Below the pieces are notes generated by a model that had not been told where the DNA came from, did no database searches, and saw nothing but the letters and a program-made list of their open reading frames with translations. Source: Bacteroidota bacterium (GTDB lineage Bacteria; Bacteroidota; Bacteroidia; Flavobacteriales; Weeksellaceae). From it: a stretch of DNA of 64,000 nt. The position numbers were made by a program, and so were the translations under genes. The stretch is taken from positions 248,001-312,000 of the forward strand of contig JAEXBS010000096.1 in NCBI GenBank assembly GCA_023393915.1, in the 5' to 3' direction. How positions within the stretch are numbered: the stretch's first letter is position 1; the number at the start of each line of letters is the position of its first letter. This document shows, piece after piece, positions 8,118 through 16,440 of the stretch.

Positions 8118-9983
8118 ATGAAAAAATGTTTTTTAGTTCTCTTTAGCTTTTTGGGATTTCTTGCCCTGGCACAGAAGTCCGCTTATTATCAGCAGCAGGC
8201 AAAATACAAAATGGAAATTGATGTTGATGCTCCCCACTATACCTACAAAGGGAAGCAAACTATTGAATACACCAATAATTCTCCCGATGAATTAAAAACG
8301 GTTTATTTCCATTTGTATTGGAATGCTTTTAAGCCCGGCTCAATGATGGATCAGAGGGTTCAAAATCAAGGTGCGATTGGAGATAGCAGACTTCAAAGCG
8401 GCGGAATTTCACGATTGCAAAGCATTCCTCCTGAAGAAGAAGGTGCTCAAAATATTCGTTGGATTAAGCAAGATGGGAAGAACCTCTCGTTTGAAATCCA
8501 AGAAACTATTATGAAGGTTCAATTAAGTGAACCGATTAAACCGGGAGGAAAGACGACGTTTTCAATGGAATGGGATGCTGTGATTCCGTACCAAATTCGA
8601 CGTGCAGGAAGAAACAATCGTGAAGGTATTGAAATGACCATGACCCAATGGTATCCTAAAATTGCAGAGTACGATTACGATGGTTGGGCGACCTTTGATT
8701 ACATAGGAAGAGAATTTCATGCGCCTTTCAGTGACTTTGATGTAACAATCAAGATTGATAAAGATTATATTATCGGTGCTGGTGGAACTTTGCTTAATGA
8801 GAAGGAGGTTAGGGGCTACGATGAAAATGCTCAAGTAAAAGCAGATAAGGAAGGTAAAGCGGTATGGCGCTGGAAAGCTGAAAATTTACTTGATTTCGCA
8901 TGGGCAGCAGATCCTGACTACACTGTGGAAGCTTTCACTGTATTAGACGGTCCAAAAGTTTATTATGTGTATCAAAAGAATGAGAAGACAGCATTTTGGG
9001 AGGAAAGCAAACCCCTGATTACGAAGTTCTTTCAAATTATGAATGCACAATTCGGTCGTTATGCTTACCCTTCGTATTCCTTTGTTCAAGGTGGAGACGG
9101 GGGAATGGAGTACGGTATGACGACAATGATTTTAGGTGAGCACGGATCACTTCAGAGATTAGTAGGGCTTATGGTTCATGAGGGAGCACATATGTGGTTT
9201 CAGCAAATGCTTGCCACAAATGAAAGTACGAAACCGTGGATGGATGAAGGATTTACTAGTTACGCTGAAACTTTGGTAATGAACCAACTTTTTCCTTCTG
9301 AACAACCATTACCGAATCCATTTGTAGGAACAATTAGAAGCTATACCAATTTTGCCAAAACAGGAAAAGAGGAACCCGCTTCCTGGCTGGCAGATCACCA
9401 CGATGGAGGGAGTGCATACAGTATTGCAAGCTATGTTAAAGGAGAGACGTTCCTTGTGCAGTTAGGCTATATTGTTGGAGAGCAAAAGCTTTCATTAATT
9501 ATGAAAGAGTATTTCAATCAATGGAAACTCAAGCATCCATCGGATCGAGATTTTATGCATATTGCTCAGAAGCTATCACAAATGGACTTAAAATGGTTTT
9601 ACCACTATTGGATAAATACCGTAAAAACCATTGACTACGGCATTAAAAACGTCGAATACTTAGAAGGGAAAACCCGGATTACCCTAAGCAATAATGGTAC
9701 GATGCCGATGCCTATTGATTTTAGTGTTTTAACTCGTGATCAAAAGATTCATAACTATCAAATTCCACTCAATATGACAAGAGAATGGAAATCTACGGAT
9801 TTGTATGGACCTTTCCAGACTTTAAAATATTGGCCTTGGACGCAAAATGAGTATGTATTCGAAGTACCTTTCTCAAAAGAGCAGATTTCAGCTCTTGGTA
9901 TTGATTTTTCTCAGCGCTTAGCAGATGTAAATCCTGAGGATAATTATCTAGAAGTAGAACTGCCCTCTAAGGCTACGAACTAA
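8118..9983 (+). CDS. Secreted M1-family metallopeptidase (aminopeptidase)
   Basis: A zinc aminopeptidase of the M1 (gluzincin) family, 621 residues. The start at 8118 gives a signal peptide (MKKCFLVLFSFLGFLALAQ); the reading from 8040 merely adds 26 residues. An N-terminal beta domain (TYKGKQTIEYTNNSPDEL) is followed by the exopeptidase motif GGMEYG near residue 330. The zinc site is HEGAH (His354, His358) with Glu377 in WMDEGF, exactly the 18-residue spacing of the family. It is periplasmic or outer-membrane associated and probably trims peptides taken up by SusC-type importers. It is divergent from the aspartokinase and followed by a strong hairpin. Confidence 0.93.
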   Translation: MKKCFLVLFSFLGFLALAQKSAYYQQQAKYKMEIDVDAPHYTYKGKQTIEYTNNSPDELKTVYFHLYWNAFKPGSMMDQRVQNQGAIGDSRLQSGGISRLQSIPPEEEGAQNIRWIKQDGKNLSFEIQETIMKVQLSEPIKPGGKTTFSMEWDAVIPYQIRRAGRNNREGIEMTMTQWYPKIAEYDYDGWATFDYIGREFHAPFSDFDVTIKIDKDYIIGAGGTLLNEKEVRGYDENAQVKADKEGKAVWRWKAENLLDFAWAADPDYTVEAFTVLDGPKVYYVYQKNEKTAFWEESKPLITKFFQIMNAQFGRYAYPSYSFVQGGDGGMEYGMTTMILGEHGSLQRLVGLMVHEGAHMWFQQMLATNESTKPWMDEGFTSYAETLVMNQLFPSEQPLPNPFVGTIRSYTNFAKTGKEEPASWLADHHDGGSAYSIASYVKGETFLVQLGYIVGEQKLSLIMKEYFNQWKLKHPSDRDFMHIAQKLSQMDLKWFYHYWINTVKTIDYGIKNVEYLEGKTRITLSNNGTMPMPIDFSVLTRDQKIHNYQIPLNMTREWKSTDLYGPFQTLKYWPWTQNEYVFEVPFSKEQISALGIDFSQRLADVNPEDNYLEVELPSKATN

Positions 9984-10006
9984 TACTTCTCTTGTATAAA
10001 TAAAAA

Positions 10007-10053
10007 AAGTGCGCGTTTTGGGGGCAGTCGACAGTCCATTGAAACGCGCACTT
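10007..10053. terminator. Bidirectional terminator between the M1 peptidase and SMR genes
   Basis: A 12-base perfect inverted repeat (aagtgcgcgttt / aaacgcgcactt) encloses a 22-base loop that contains a GTCGAC palindrome. A-rich and T-rich flanks allow it to end both convergent genes. Confidence 0.75.
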
Positions 10054-10072
10054 CTTTATTTAATCTTAGGCA

Positions 10073-10402
10073 TTAATGGGATGAGACTAGTTTTAATCCA
10101 ACAATCGAAGCAATGAGCGTGCAGAGAAAAATTAAGCGCATTAGAGTTGCAGGTTCTTTAAAAACTAAAATACCAACTAGTACTGAGCCAGCCGCACCAA
10201 TTCCGGTCCAAATCGCGTAAGCGGTACCGATTGGAAGCGCTTGAGTTGCTTTCAAAAGCAGTCCCATACTTATAACTAAGCATACGACAAACCCACTGTA
10301 CCAGTAATACATTTCCGATCCCGCGCTTTCTTTCGCTTTTCCAAGACAGAAGGTAAACCCCACCTCAAATAATCCAGCTATAATAAGAATGATCCAGTTC
10401 AT
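10073..10402 (-). CDS. Small multidrug resistance (SMR) family transporter
   Basis: 109 residues with four membrane helices, the standard SMR size. Glu14 in NWIILIIAGLFEVGF is the proton/substrate-coupling glutamate of helix 1. AIWTGIGAAGSVLVGILVFKEP is the family signature in helix 3 and its following loop. The protein works as a dual-topology dimer in the inner membrane, exchanging protons for a cation. The NWIILIIAG opening is more like the SugE/Gdx guanidinium exporters than EmrE, but I cannot settle the subgroup. No riboswitch is visible upstream. It is a single gene, convergent with the M1 peptidase. Confidence 0.88.
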   Translation of the reverse strand: MNWIILIIAGLFEVGFTFCLGKAKESAGSEMYYWYSGFVVCLVISMGLLLKATQALPIGTAYAIWTGIGAAGSVLVGILVFKEPATLMRLIFLCTLIASIVGLKLVSSH

Positions 10403-10538
10403 ATTTTTTTTTGCAAATTTGGGCCTTTTTTCTCTAGTAGAAAATTGTTAAATAAAATCATCCGATTCATTGGAAGGAATCAAAACTTAGAATTAAAGTT
10501 CTAAATTGTATTTTAGCTCCATCAAATTCTTGGGATTT

Positions 10539-11309
10539 ATGAATACGATCGTAATTAATGTAGGGAATACCAATATCCGTTTTGGTTTGTTTAGAGAAGA
10601 AGTTTGTGAGGTTTCATGGATTATTAACACCAAACCTTACCGTACTCGCGATGAGCTTTTTGTTCAATTCTTGATGCACTATCAGTCCTATCAAGTTCCT
10701 GTGGACGAGATTGGCCGCATTGTGGTAGGTTCTGTCGTTCCTCAGATGACTCATGACATTGTTAAAGCCGTAGAGAGAATCCATCGAAATCAAGGTATCG
10801 AAGTTGTTCTAGTGGGTCGTCATACTCCTTCACAAGTCATTGCGAAAAGCAAACAAATGGGAACGGATATATATGCCAATTTAGTAGCTGCCCATCATTT
10901 ATACCCCGATAGAAAAAAAATCATCCTGGATTTTGGTACTGCATTGACGGCAAGTTGCATAAATGAGGAAGGTCAAACATTAGGAGTTATAATTGCCCCA
11001 GGAATCATTACCTCACTCAATTCATTGATTGTGCAAACGGCGCAATTGCCTGAGATTGAATTAGTAAAGCCTGATCGTGTTCTGGGTCATGATACAGTAA
11101 GCTGCATGCAAAGTGGAATGGTGTATGGATATTTAGGTATGGTTGAAGGTTTTATTGACCGTATAAATCAAGAGGTTGAAGAGAATTGTTTTGTCATTGC
11201 CACGGGTGGAGTGTCGCATGTTTACATGCCGTTGACGGAAAAAATTGATGTAGCAGATCGACTTCACACCCTTAAAGGGCTTTTCTACTTGGGCACCGCT
11301 ACTAAGTAG
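10539..11309 (+). CDS. coaX: Type III pantothenate kinase
   Basis: Phosphorylates pantothenate at the start of coenzyme A synthesis. It is 256 residues, the usual CoaX length. The start at 10539 gives MNTIVINVGNTNIRFGLF, the ASKHA-fold phosphate-1 motif at the very N-terminus; the reading from 10506 adds 11 extra residues. Further motifs are GTDIYANLVAAHHLYP (pantothenate-site region), ILDFGTALTASCI (phosphate-2 / catalytic Asp region) and VIATGGVSHVY (adenosine motif). It is cytoplasmic. Its stop codon lies 3 bases from the convergent tadA stop, with no terminator between. Confidence 0.95.
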   Translation: MNTIVINVGNTNIRFGLFREEVCEVSWIINTKPYRTRDELFVQFLMHYQSYQVPVDEIGRIVVGSVVPQMTHDIVKAVERIHRNQGIEVVLVGRHTPSQVIAKSKQMGTDIYANLVAAHHLYPDRKKIILDFGTALTASCINEEGQTLGVIIAPGIITSLNSLIVQTAQLPEIELVKPDRVLGHDTVSCMQSGMVYGYLGMVEGFIDRINQEVEENCFVIATGGVSHVYMPLTEKIDVADRLHTLKGLFYLGTATK

Positions 11310-11312
11310 GTT

Positions 11313-11747
11313 TTAACGTTTCGACTTAAAAAAATCAAGTAATATTTTGGAGCATTCCTGCTCTAAAATACCTTTTTCAACTTTGGTCTTTGGATGCAGA
11401 GATAGGCCCTTATTTTGGTAACCTCTTTGTGGGTCGGACGCGCCATAGACCAGTGTGGTAATCTGACTCCATGCAAGTGCTCCAGCGCACATTACACATG
11501 GCTCTAAGGTTATGTACATTGTGCAGTCTAACAGATATTTCCCTCCTAAATAATTTGCGGCACTTGTGATGGCTTGCATTTCTGCATGCGCCGTCACATC
11601 ATTTAATGTTTGGGTTAAATTGTGCGTTCGCGAAATGACTTTATTTCCTGCCACTACAACGCAGCCCACCGGTACTTCATCCTTTTCTAATGCGTATTGA
11701 GCCTCTTGTAAGGCCAGTTTCATAAAGTACTCGTGGGAAAATTCCAT
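11313..11747 (-). CDS. tadA: tRNA-specific adenosine deaminase TadA / cytidine-deaminase-fold enzyme
   Basis: 144 residues with the deaminase zinc site HAE (His54, Glu56) and PCVMC (Pro83, Cys84, Cys87). The context TAHAEMQAI and LEPCVMCAGALAWSQI is that of TadA, which converts adenosine-34 of tRNA-Arg to inosine, rather than that of cytidine or guanine deaminases. The length is a little under the E. coli protein but normal for Bacteroidetes. A paralogous nucleoside deaminase activity cannot be ruled out from sequence alone. It ends 3 bases from the coaX stop. Confidence 0.87.
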   Translation of the reverse strand: MEFSHEYFMKLALQEAQYALEKDEVPVGCVVVAGNKVISRTHNLTQTLNDVTAHAEMQAITSAANYLGGKYLLDCTMYITLEPCVMCAGALAWSQITTLVYGASDPQRGYQNKGLSLHPKTKVEKGILEQECSKILLDFFKSKR

Positions 11748-11832
11748 TGAAGTGGTGGGAAGAAATGCTATTAATTTGATACAAAAAAGGCCTTAGAATT
11801 ACTTCTTAGACACGTGTGTATTGTCAGACAGA

Positions 11833-12303
11833 TTAAAATTCTACTTGATTGGTCTCTCGACCTCGCGTAAAATTCATCGTTTTTTGTTGACCCTTGTATG
11901 CGATATTGACTACATTGAATTGTCTAGGATAAGTTTCAAGTAGAATACCGTTTCTAATTTTGATTTGGTTAATCTCAGCAACACCTTTTGTTTCATAGTA
12001 TATCCAAACAGATTCCCCATTTACTTGGCTTCCGGTAAAAGTTAATTTAACGGGGGAGCCGTTCACAAAAACATCAACAGATTTATTGACATACCGCTTT
12101 ACCTCTGCTTCAAAACCTACCGTTTCTGGACGGATTTTGATTGCACTCGATATATGCTCTGTGTTTAGTTTAGTCGTAAATTTTAGTGTTTTACTGCCCT
12201 CAATATAATCAACCTTAGTCATGGAGGAATAAAAATCAGCTCCATTACCGCTAGTTAGAAATAGAAATCCCAATAGGGCGAAAATATATAATTTTAGTTT
12301 CAT
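11833..12303 (-). CDS. DUF6702-like secreted protein
   Basis: 156 residues with a signal peptide (MKLKLYIFALLGFLFLTSGNG). The mature start DFYSSMTKVDYIEGSKTLKF and the following HISSAIKIRPE match my recollection of the Bacteroidetes DUF6702 family, beta-rich secreted proteins of unknown function often near M1 peptidases. WIYYETKGVAEINQIKIRNG fits the second half of that fold. There is no catalytic motif. It ends VNIAYKGQQKTMNFTRG, so no anchor is visible. It is probably transcribed alone, between tadA and the LOG-family gene. Confidence 0.7.
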   Translation of the reverse strand: MKLKLYIFALLGFLFLTSGNGADFYSSMTKVDYIEGSKTLKFTTKLNTEHISSAIKIRPETVGFEAEVKRYVNKSVDVFVNGSPVKLTFTGSQVNGESVWIYYETKGVAEINQIKIRNGILLETYPRQFNVVNIAYKGQQKTMNFTRGRETNQVEF

Positions 12304-12366
12304 TTTTAATTTAGATCTTACTACAAATGTAAGATATATACTATAATCTCAAATAATATGCCAATA

Positions 12367-13125
12367 TTAGAAATTGACATTTATGGAGTATTTGTCGTAA
12401 AATGCTTGAATATGACCAACTGCTTCTTCAGCGGTATCTACTATTCTGTACAATGACAAATCCTCCTCAGAGATAAGTCCATGACTTAGCAGTGTTTCTT
12501 TGAACCAATCAAGAAGTCCTGACCAAAACTTAGAACCTACTAACACAATTGGGAAACGCGCGATTTTTTGAGTTTGAATTAAAGTTAAGGCTTCCGAGAG
12601 CTCATCGAGCGTACCAAAACCTCCAGGCATTACTATAAAACCTTGGGAATATTTTACAAACATTACTTTGCGCACAAAAAAGTAGTTGAAATCCATAGAG
12701 TAATGTTTGTCAATATAGGGGTTAAAATGTTGTTCAAAAGGAAGTTCAATGTTAAGTCCAATCGATTTTCCTTCTGCAAGCCTCGCTCCTTTGTTCCCAG
12801 CTTCCATGATTCCGGGTCCTCCACCTGTAATAATTCCAAAGCCTATCTCCGTTATTTTTTGTGCTATTTCTACTGCCATCTCAAAATACGGATCACCTTC
12901 CTTCATGCGAGCAGAACCAAATATGGAAACACAGGGTCCAATTTTCGCTAGTTTTTCGTACCCATCTACAAACTCGGACATCACTTTGAACACCATCCAA
13001 GAATCTTTAGTCACCGTTTCATCCCAAGTTTTTTCAGTAAAACTTTTCTGAACTCTCTGATCTATTTCACTCTCCGGACCAGCACTCATTTTAGTAAGCC
13101 CCTTTCCTCTTTTTATTTTTGCCAT
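12367..13125 (-). CDS. LOG-family protein (putative nucleotide 5'-monophosphate phosphoribohydrolase)
   Basis: 252 residues of the lysine-decarboxylase-like LOG fold, which removes ribose 5-phosphate from nucleotide monophosphates. The family motifs GGGPGIMEAGNKGA and PGGFGTLDELSEAL (the PGGxGTxxE catalytic loop) are intact, as is SIFGSARM at the nucleotide site. A charged N-terminal tail of about 30 residues precedes the fold. It starts 2 bases after the nucleotidyltransferase stop, so it is the last gene of the four-gene operon beginning at 15283. The natural substrate is not shown by the sequence; old database names as lysine decarboxylase are misleading. Confidence 0.9.
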   Translation of the reverse strand: MAKIKRGKGLTKMSAGPESEIDQRVQKSFTEKTWDETVTKDSWMVFKVMSEFVDGYEKLAKIGPCVSIFGSARMKEGDPYFEMAVEIAQKITEIGFGIITGGGPGIMEAGNKGARLAEGKSIGLNIELPFEQHFNPYIDKHYSMDFNYFFVRKVMFVKYSQGFIVMPGGFGTLDELSEALTLIQTQKIARFPIVLVGSKFWSGLLDWFKETLLSHGLISEEDLSLYRIVDTAEEAVGHIQAFYDKYSINVNF

Positions 13126-13127
13126 AA

Positions 13128-13841
13128 TTATTTAAAATATTGTTCCGCTTCTATCACGCTCTCTGGCCTTCCAACATCTACCAAATGGGCATTGTGTTCA
13201 AAGCCATGGATCCGTTCGCTAAGCATTAAGTCCAAATATTCTTCCATAATGGAGAATTTTCCTTTTCGCCTTATTAAATAGAAAATGTCACTGCTAACGC
13301 AGTGAACACCACTAAATGCTAGAGGTTTAAAGGCTTTGTTGAATTCTGCCAATCGTTGTTCTCCAGTATCTTGGTTCATCCAACCCTTTAGATAAAACTC
13401 CTCATTAAAGAGTAGTTTTCTCGAACTCTTGCGATCAGACACGGCGAGAGTTACTAAATCATTATTTTTCTTATGGTAACTAATTAGTTCCCCAAGATCT
13501 AAATCGGTAAGAATATCCGTATTCATAATGACGAAATGTTCCTCATTTTCAAGATATTTCTTTGCAAAAACTAAACCACCTCCAGTTTCTAGGAGTTCTT
13601 CCTTTTCGTCCGAAAACTCAATTGTGCATCCAAAAGATTGATTTTCAGATATGAAATCTCTGATTTGATCGCCAAAATGATGTAGATTTATTACAAAATC
13701 TTTTATCCCAAAAGATTGTAGATAGTGAATGTTACGCTCTAAAAGAGTGATACCGTTTACTTTTGCCAATGCTTTCGGATGGTGGAGCGTGAAGGGTTGC
13801 AGGCGAGTTCCTTTTCCCGCCGCGAATAATAAAGCTTTCAT
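13128..13841 (-). CDS. MurU-like sugar-1-phosphate nucleotidyltransferase
   Basis: 237 residues with the nucleotidyltransferase signature MKALLFAAGKGTRLQPFTLHHPKAL at the N-terminus (nucleotide loop plus the KAL lysine) and the metal-binding aspartate in FVIMNTDILTD. The closing VDVGRPESVIEAEQYF is typical of the short NTP transferases that act on sugar 1-phosphates. Together with the AmgK-like kinase and the RapZ-C protein it resembles MurU, which forms UDP-MurNAc from MurNAc 1-phosphate in peptidoglycan recycling. This substrate is inferred from neighbours. It lies 13 bases after the RapZ-C gene and 2 bases before the LOG gene. Confidence 0.82.
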   Translation of the reverse strand: MKALLFAAGKGTRLQPFTLHHPKALAKVNGITLLERNIHYLQSFGIKDFVINLHHFGDQIRDFISENQSFGCTIEFSDEKEELLETGGGLVFAKKYLENEEHFVIMNTDILTDLDLGELISYHKKNNDLVTLAVSDRKSSRKLLFNEEFYLKGWMNQDTGEQRLAEFNKAFKPLAFSGVHCVSSDIFYLIRRKGKFSIMEEYLDLMLSERIHGFEHNAHLVDVGRPESVIEAEQYFK

Positions 13842-13854
13842 TGCCTACTTTGAT

Positions 13855-14262
13855 TTAGTTCAGCTGAGGTTGTTCGTCGTGATTGATTTCAACTAAAGCT
13901 TGAGGGTATTTTTGCTCCAGGTATTCCTTAGTCTTTATTGCAGAATAGACTGAGCGGTGTTGTCCACCAGTGCATCCAAAATTGATTTGTAGGTGCTCAA
14001 AACCTCTGTCGATGTAATTCTCTACTGTAATAGAGACCAAGTTGTGAATCCACTTTAAAAATTCGGGCATTTGTGTTTTTGTTTCAAGGAATTCCTGGAC
14101 TGAGAGATCATCACCCGTTAGGGGTTTGTACTCGTCCAAGCGCCCTGGGTTCAGAATTCCTCTACAGTCAAAAGTAAAACCTCCTCCGTTTCCGGTGGTG
14201 TCTTTTGGGATTCCTCCTTTTTTATAGGAAAAGCTATGGATTTCAATTTTAAGCTGACTCAT
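13855..14262 (-). CDS. Stand-alone RapZ C-terminal-domain protein
   Basis: 135 residues corresponding only to the C-terminal half of RapZ (YvcJ). The hallmarks are FTFDCRGILNPGR, YKPLTGDD and INFGCTGGQHRSVYSA. In E. coli this half binds glucosamine 6-phosphate and the GlmZ/GlmY RNAs; the N-terminal P-loop ATPase half is absent here. The gene sits 10 bases after the AmgK-like kinase and 13 bases before the MurU-like gene. That placement suggests a role in sensing or handling an amino-sugar phosphate in cell-wall recycling. This role is inference; the domain identity is secure. Confidence 0.85.
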   Translation of the reverse strand: MSQLKIEIHSFSYKKGGIPKDTTGNGGGFTFDCRGILNPGRLDEYKPLTGDDLSVQEFLETKTQMPEFLKWIHNLVSITVENYIDRGFEHLQINFGCTGGQHRSVYSAIKTKEYLEQKYPQALVEINHDEQPQLN

Positions 14263-14272
14263 TGAGTAAATT

Positions 14273-15283
14273 TTAGGATTTTAAAATTTGATCGATTTTT
14301 ACTTTTGTAGACTTTTGTCCCAGTTCATGAATAACCTGTGAGAGCTCTGGAAACTGCTCCATTCCCTTCCATTGTTTGGAGAGTAGAAATACTTGTTTTA
14401 TTCCTAATTTCAAGCTGTTTTGAAAATGGGGTTTTCTCTGAACCAGTCCACGCAGCCCATAAGCACCAAGCACTTGCAGACCTCGGATCAATCGTAACGG
14501 CATCACGGCCTCTCTTAACGATTTTCGAATCTCGGCCTTTGGATGTTTGGCGATATAATAATCAAGCATTGTTTTTTTTAGCTTCGTAGGAAACGGAGCA
14601 CGGGCTTGATAAAGAAATGAGATCACATCGTAGAGTAGGGGGCCGTGCATTGCAGATTGGTAATCAATAAAGTGGGATTGTCCAAGAGAATCGATCATAA
14701 TATTTCTGCTCTGGAAATCCCTGATCATAATACCCCTTGGATGAAGATGTTCTATAATGCGGCTAAGCGCTCGAAATTCCGTTAACAACCTCGATTTATG
14801 GTACGGAAGCTCTAGTAGATCTAAGATGAAAAATTTGAAGTAATTAAGGTCATTAAGAATAGGAAGCTCATCGTACTTTTCGTATTCAAAGGTTTTTCCG
14901 TAATCTACTTGTCCTTGGGTTTTGTACTGTAGTTCGTACAATTGATCGAGAACCGTTTTTAATAGGTTTTCGACGTCTTGGTTCTCGGAATCCTTAGTTA
15001 GGGTTTCAAAGAGTGTTTGATCCCCGAGGTATTGCTGAAGGTACATTCTTCGATCCTTAGAAACTTTTATTATTTTCGGTGTGTTGAGCTCCAATTTTTG
15101 GAAAAGTTCAGAGAAATAGAGAAAACTTTCGTTCTCTTCTAAATTTTCATTTACGGTAAGAATGTACTTGCGTTGTTGGTCGAGAACCAGATAGTTCTTT
15201 CTCGCAGAACCGCTTTGAGGCAGTGGCTCGAGCACTGCTTTTGTAGATAGGGATTTCTTGATAAATTCTTCGGCCTGTTCCAC
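14273..15283 (-). CDS. AmgK-like aminoglycoside phosphotransferase-family kinase
   Basis: 336 residues of the APH/choline kinase fold. The catalytic loop reads GIMIRDFQSRNIM: the base Asp and metal-binding Asn are present, while the usual first His of HxD is Ile-Arg here. The metal Asp follows in HFIDYQSAMHGPLLYDVISF. DFQSRNIM and DYQSAMHGP are typical of AmgK, the kinase that makes MurNAc 1-phosphate or GlcNAc 1-phosphate for MurU. As first gene of the operon (AmgK-like, RapZ-C, MurU-like, LOG), the pairing with a MurU-like enzyme supports an anabolic recycling role. An antibiotic-resistance function is unlikely. Confidence 0.82.
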   Translation of the reverse strand: MEQAEEFIKKSLSTKAVLEPLPQSGSARKNYLVLDQQRKYILTVNENLEENESFLYFSELFQKLELNTPKIIKVSKDRRMYLQQYLGDQTLFETLTKDSENQDVENLLKTVLDQLYELQYKTQGQVDYGKTFEYEKYDELPILNDLNYFKFFILDLLELPYHKSRLLTEFRALSRIIEHLHPRGIMIRDFQSRNIMIDSLGQSHFIDYQSAMHGPLLYDVISFLYQARAPFPTKLKKTMLDYYIAKHPKAEIRKSLREAVMPLRLIRGLQVLGAYGLRGLVQRKPHFQNSLKLGIKQVFLLSKQWKGMEQFPELSQVIHELGQKSTKVKIDQILKS

Positions 15284-15376
15284 GTGTTTTTAAGCTTGTA
15301 ACTAGAACAAATATACATTTTTTAACTCGAACGGCTCAGTTAATGGAAGCTAGAATTTGTTATAACTGCAGTTCGT

Positions 15377-16390
15377 TTAACTGTTCACATCATGCTTGTC
15401 TGGACCTGTTATAGTTTGCTTTGTCCAAGGTACTCTTCTTTCAAATTTGAACTCCCTGACCGGGCAGTCGTCCATTTGACAAATTTTACATGAAAAGGAT
15501 TTGCAATCATCCATGTGAAAATTGAATTCAATCGTTCGCTCCGTGTTAGTCACTATGGTTTCGATCATTTCTTCCATTTTATCGTGGGCCATACGGAGTG
15601 AGTAATAATAGGGTAGAGTCAAATGGGCATCCAAATGCAAAGTGCTTCCGTGTTGTTGTATCTTTACATTATGTAAATCTACCCATTCCTTGGTTCGGTT
15701 TTTCTCCAAATGAGTAGCTAGATTTTCAATCATTCTTAGATCCGCCTCGTCCATGATTCCCCCTAATGCGGTTCGAATAATTCGGTACCCCACAACCATA
15801 ATATAGGCGCCGAAGGCTATAGCTACCACGGAGTCAATCCAACGAAGTCCTGTTATGGAGACCAAGACAAGACTAAGGACCACTCCTAAAGTGGTGAGTG
15901 TATCACTTTGTAGGTGTTTTCCTGAACTTTGGAGCACCAAAGAGTTTTGCTTCTTTCCTTTTCTTATTGAAAGATAACCCATTAAGTAATTAAGTAATGC
16001 CGTAAAGCCAACCAAATAAATACCCCAGTCCAATTCTTTTAATGGACTGCCTTGAATAAGCGAGTGGATTGCTTGCAGAATGATAATGACCCCCGCAATA
16101 ATTATAAGTGCACCTTCAATACCCGAGGTGACAAATTCTACTTTTCCATGGCCGTAAGGGTGATCCTCATCTTTAGGTTTAGCCGCTAAGTAAAGAGAGT
16201 AAAGCCCCATAAAGGCAGCTACGATATTAACAATACTTTCAAGAGCATCAGAGAAAACCGCATCGGAATGAGTCAAATGCCAAGCGAGTAGCTTTATAAG
16301 AAAAAGCAGTACACCAGCAAAAGCAATCCAGCGTTGGAAATGAAAGTTTTGAAGTTGATTTTGTGTATTGTGTTTCATTAGCCAATACAT
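15377..16390 (-). CDS. Cation diffusion facilitator (CDF) metal exporter
   Basis: 337 residues with about six membrane helices in residues 20-220 and a cytoplasmic C-terminal domain. The metal-site pattern of CDF helices 2 and 5 is present: HSDAVFSDALESIVN and HLQSDTLTTLGVV, plus HPYGHGKVEF after helix 2. It exports a divalent cation (zinc, iron, manganese or cobalt) against protons. The last 60 residues hold four cysteines in MDDCKSFSCKICQMDDC, an unusual extra metal-binding cluster. The start could be the Met at 16390 or four codons later at MKHNTQ; the second looks more natural. Confidence 0.9.
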   Translation of the reverse strand: MYWLMKHNTQNQLQNFHFQRWIAFAGVLLFLIKLLAWHLTHSDAVFSDALESIVNIVAAFMGLYSLYLAAKPKDEDHPYGHGKVEFVTSGIEGALIIIAGVIIILQAIHSLIQGSPLKELDWGIYLVGFTALLNYLMGYLSIRKGKKQNSLVLQSSGKHLQSDTLTTLGVVLSLVLVSITGLRWIDSVVAIAFGAYIMVVGYRIIRTALGGIMDEADLRMIENLATHLEKNRTKEWVDLHNVKIQQHGSTLHLDAHLTLPYYYSLRMAHDKMEEMIETIVTNTERTIEFNFHMDDCKSFSCKICQMDDCPVREFKFERRVPWTKQTITGPDKHDVNS

Positions 16391-16411
16391 TATTGTTTGG
16401 TTGTTCTAATT

Positions 16412-16436
16412 AAAAAACCCTGCGAGATGCAGGGTT
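16412..16436 (-). terminator. Terminator after asd
   Basis: A hairpin aaccctgc / gcagggtt with a five-base loop, directly beyond the asd stop and followed by a T run on the minus strand. Confidence 0.75.
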
Positions 16437-16440
16437 CTAT

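Noticed and set aside
12367..13125. Lysine decarboxylase
   Set aside because: The PGGFGTLDE and GGGPGIMEA motifs define the LOG phosphoribohydrolase family; the decarboxylase name is an old misannotation and no PLP lysine site is seen.
14690..14740. AmgK-like gene as an aminoglycoside resistance gene
   Set aside because: Motifs (DFQSRNIM, DYQSAMHGP) and the MurU-like/RapZ-C neighbours fit sugar-kinase recycling; no resistance context is present.
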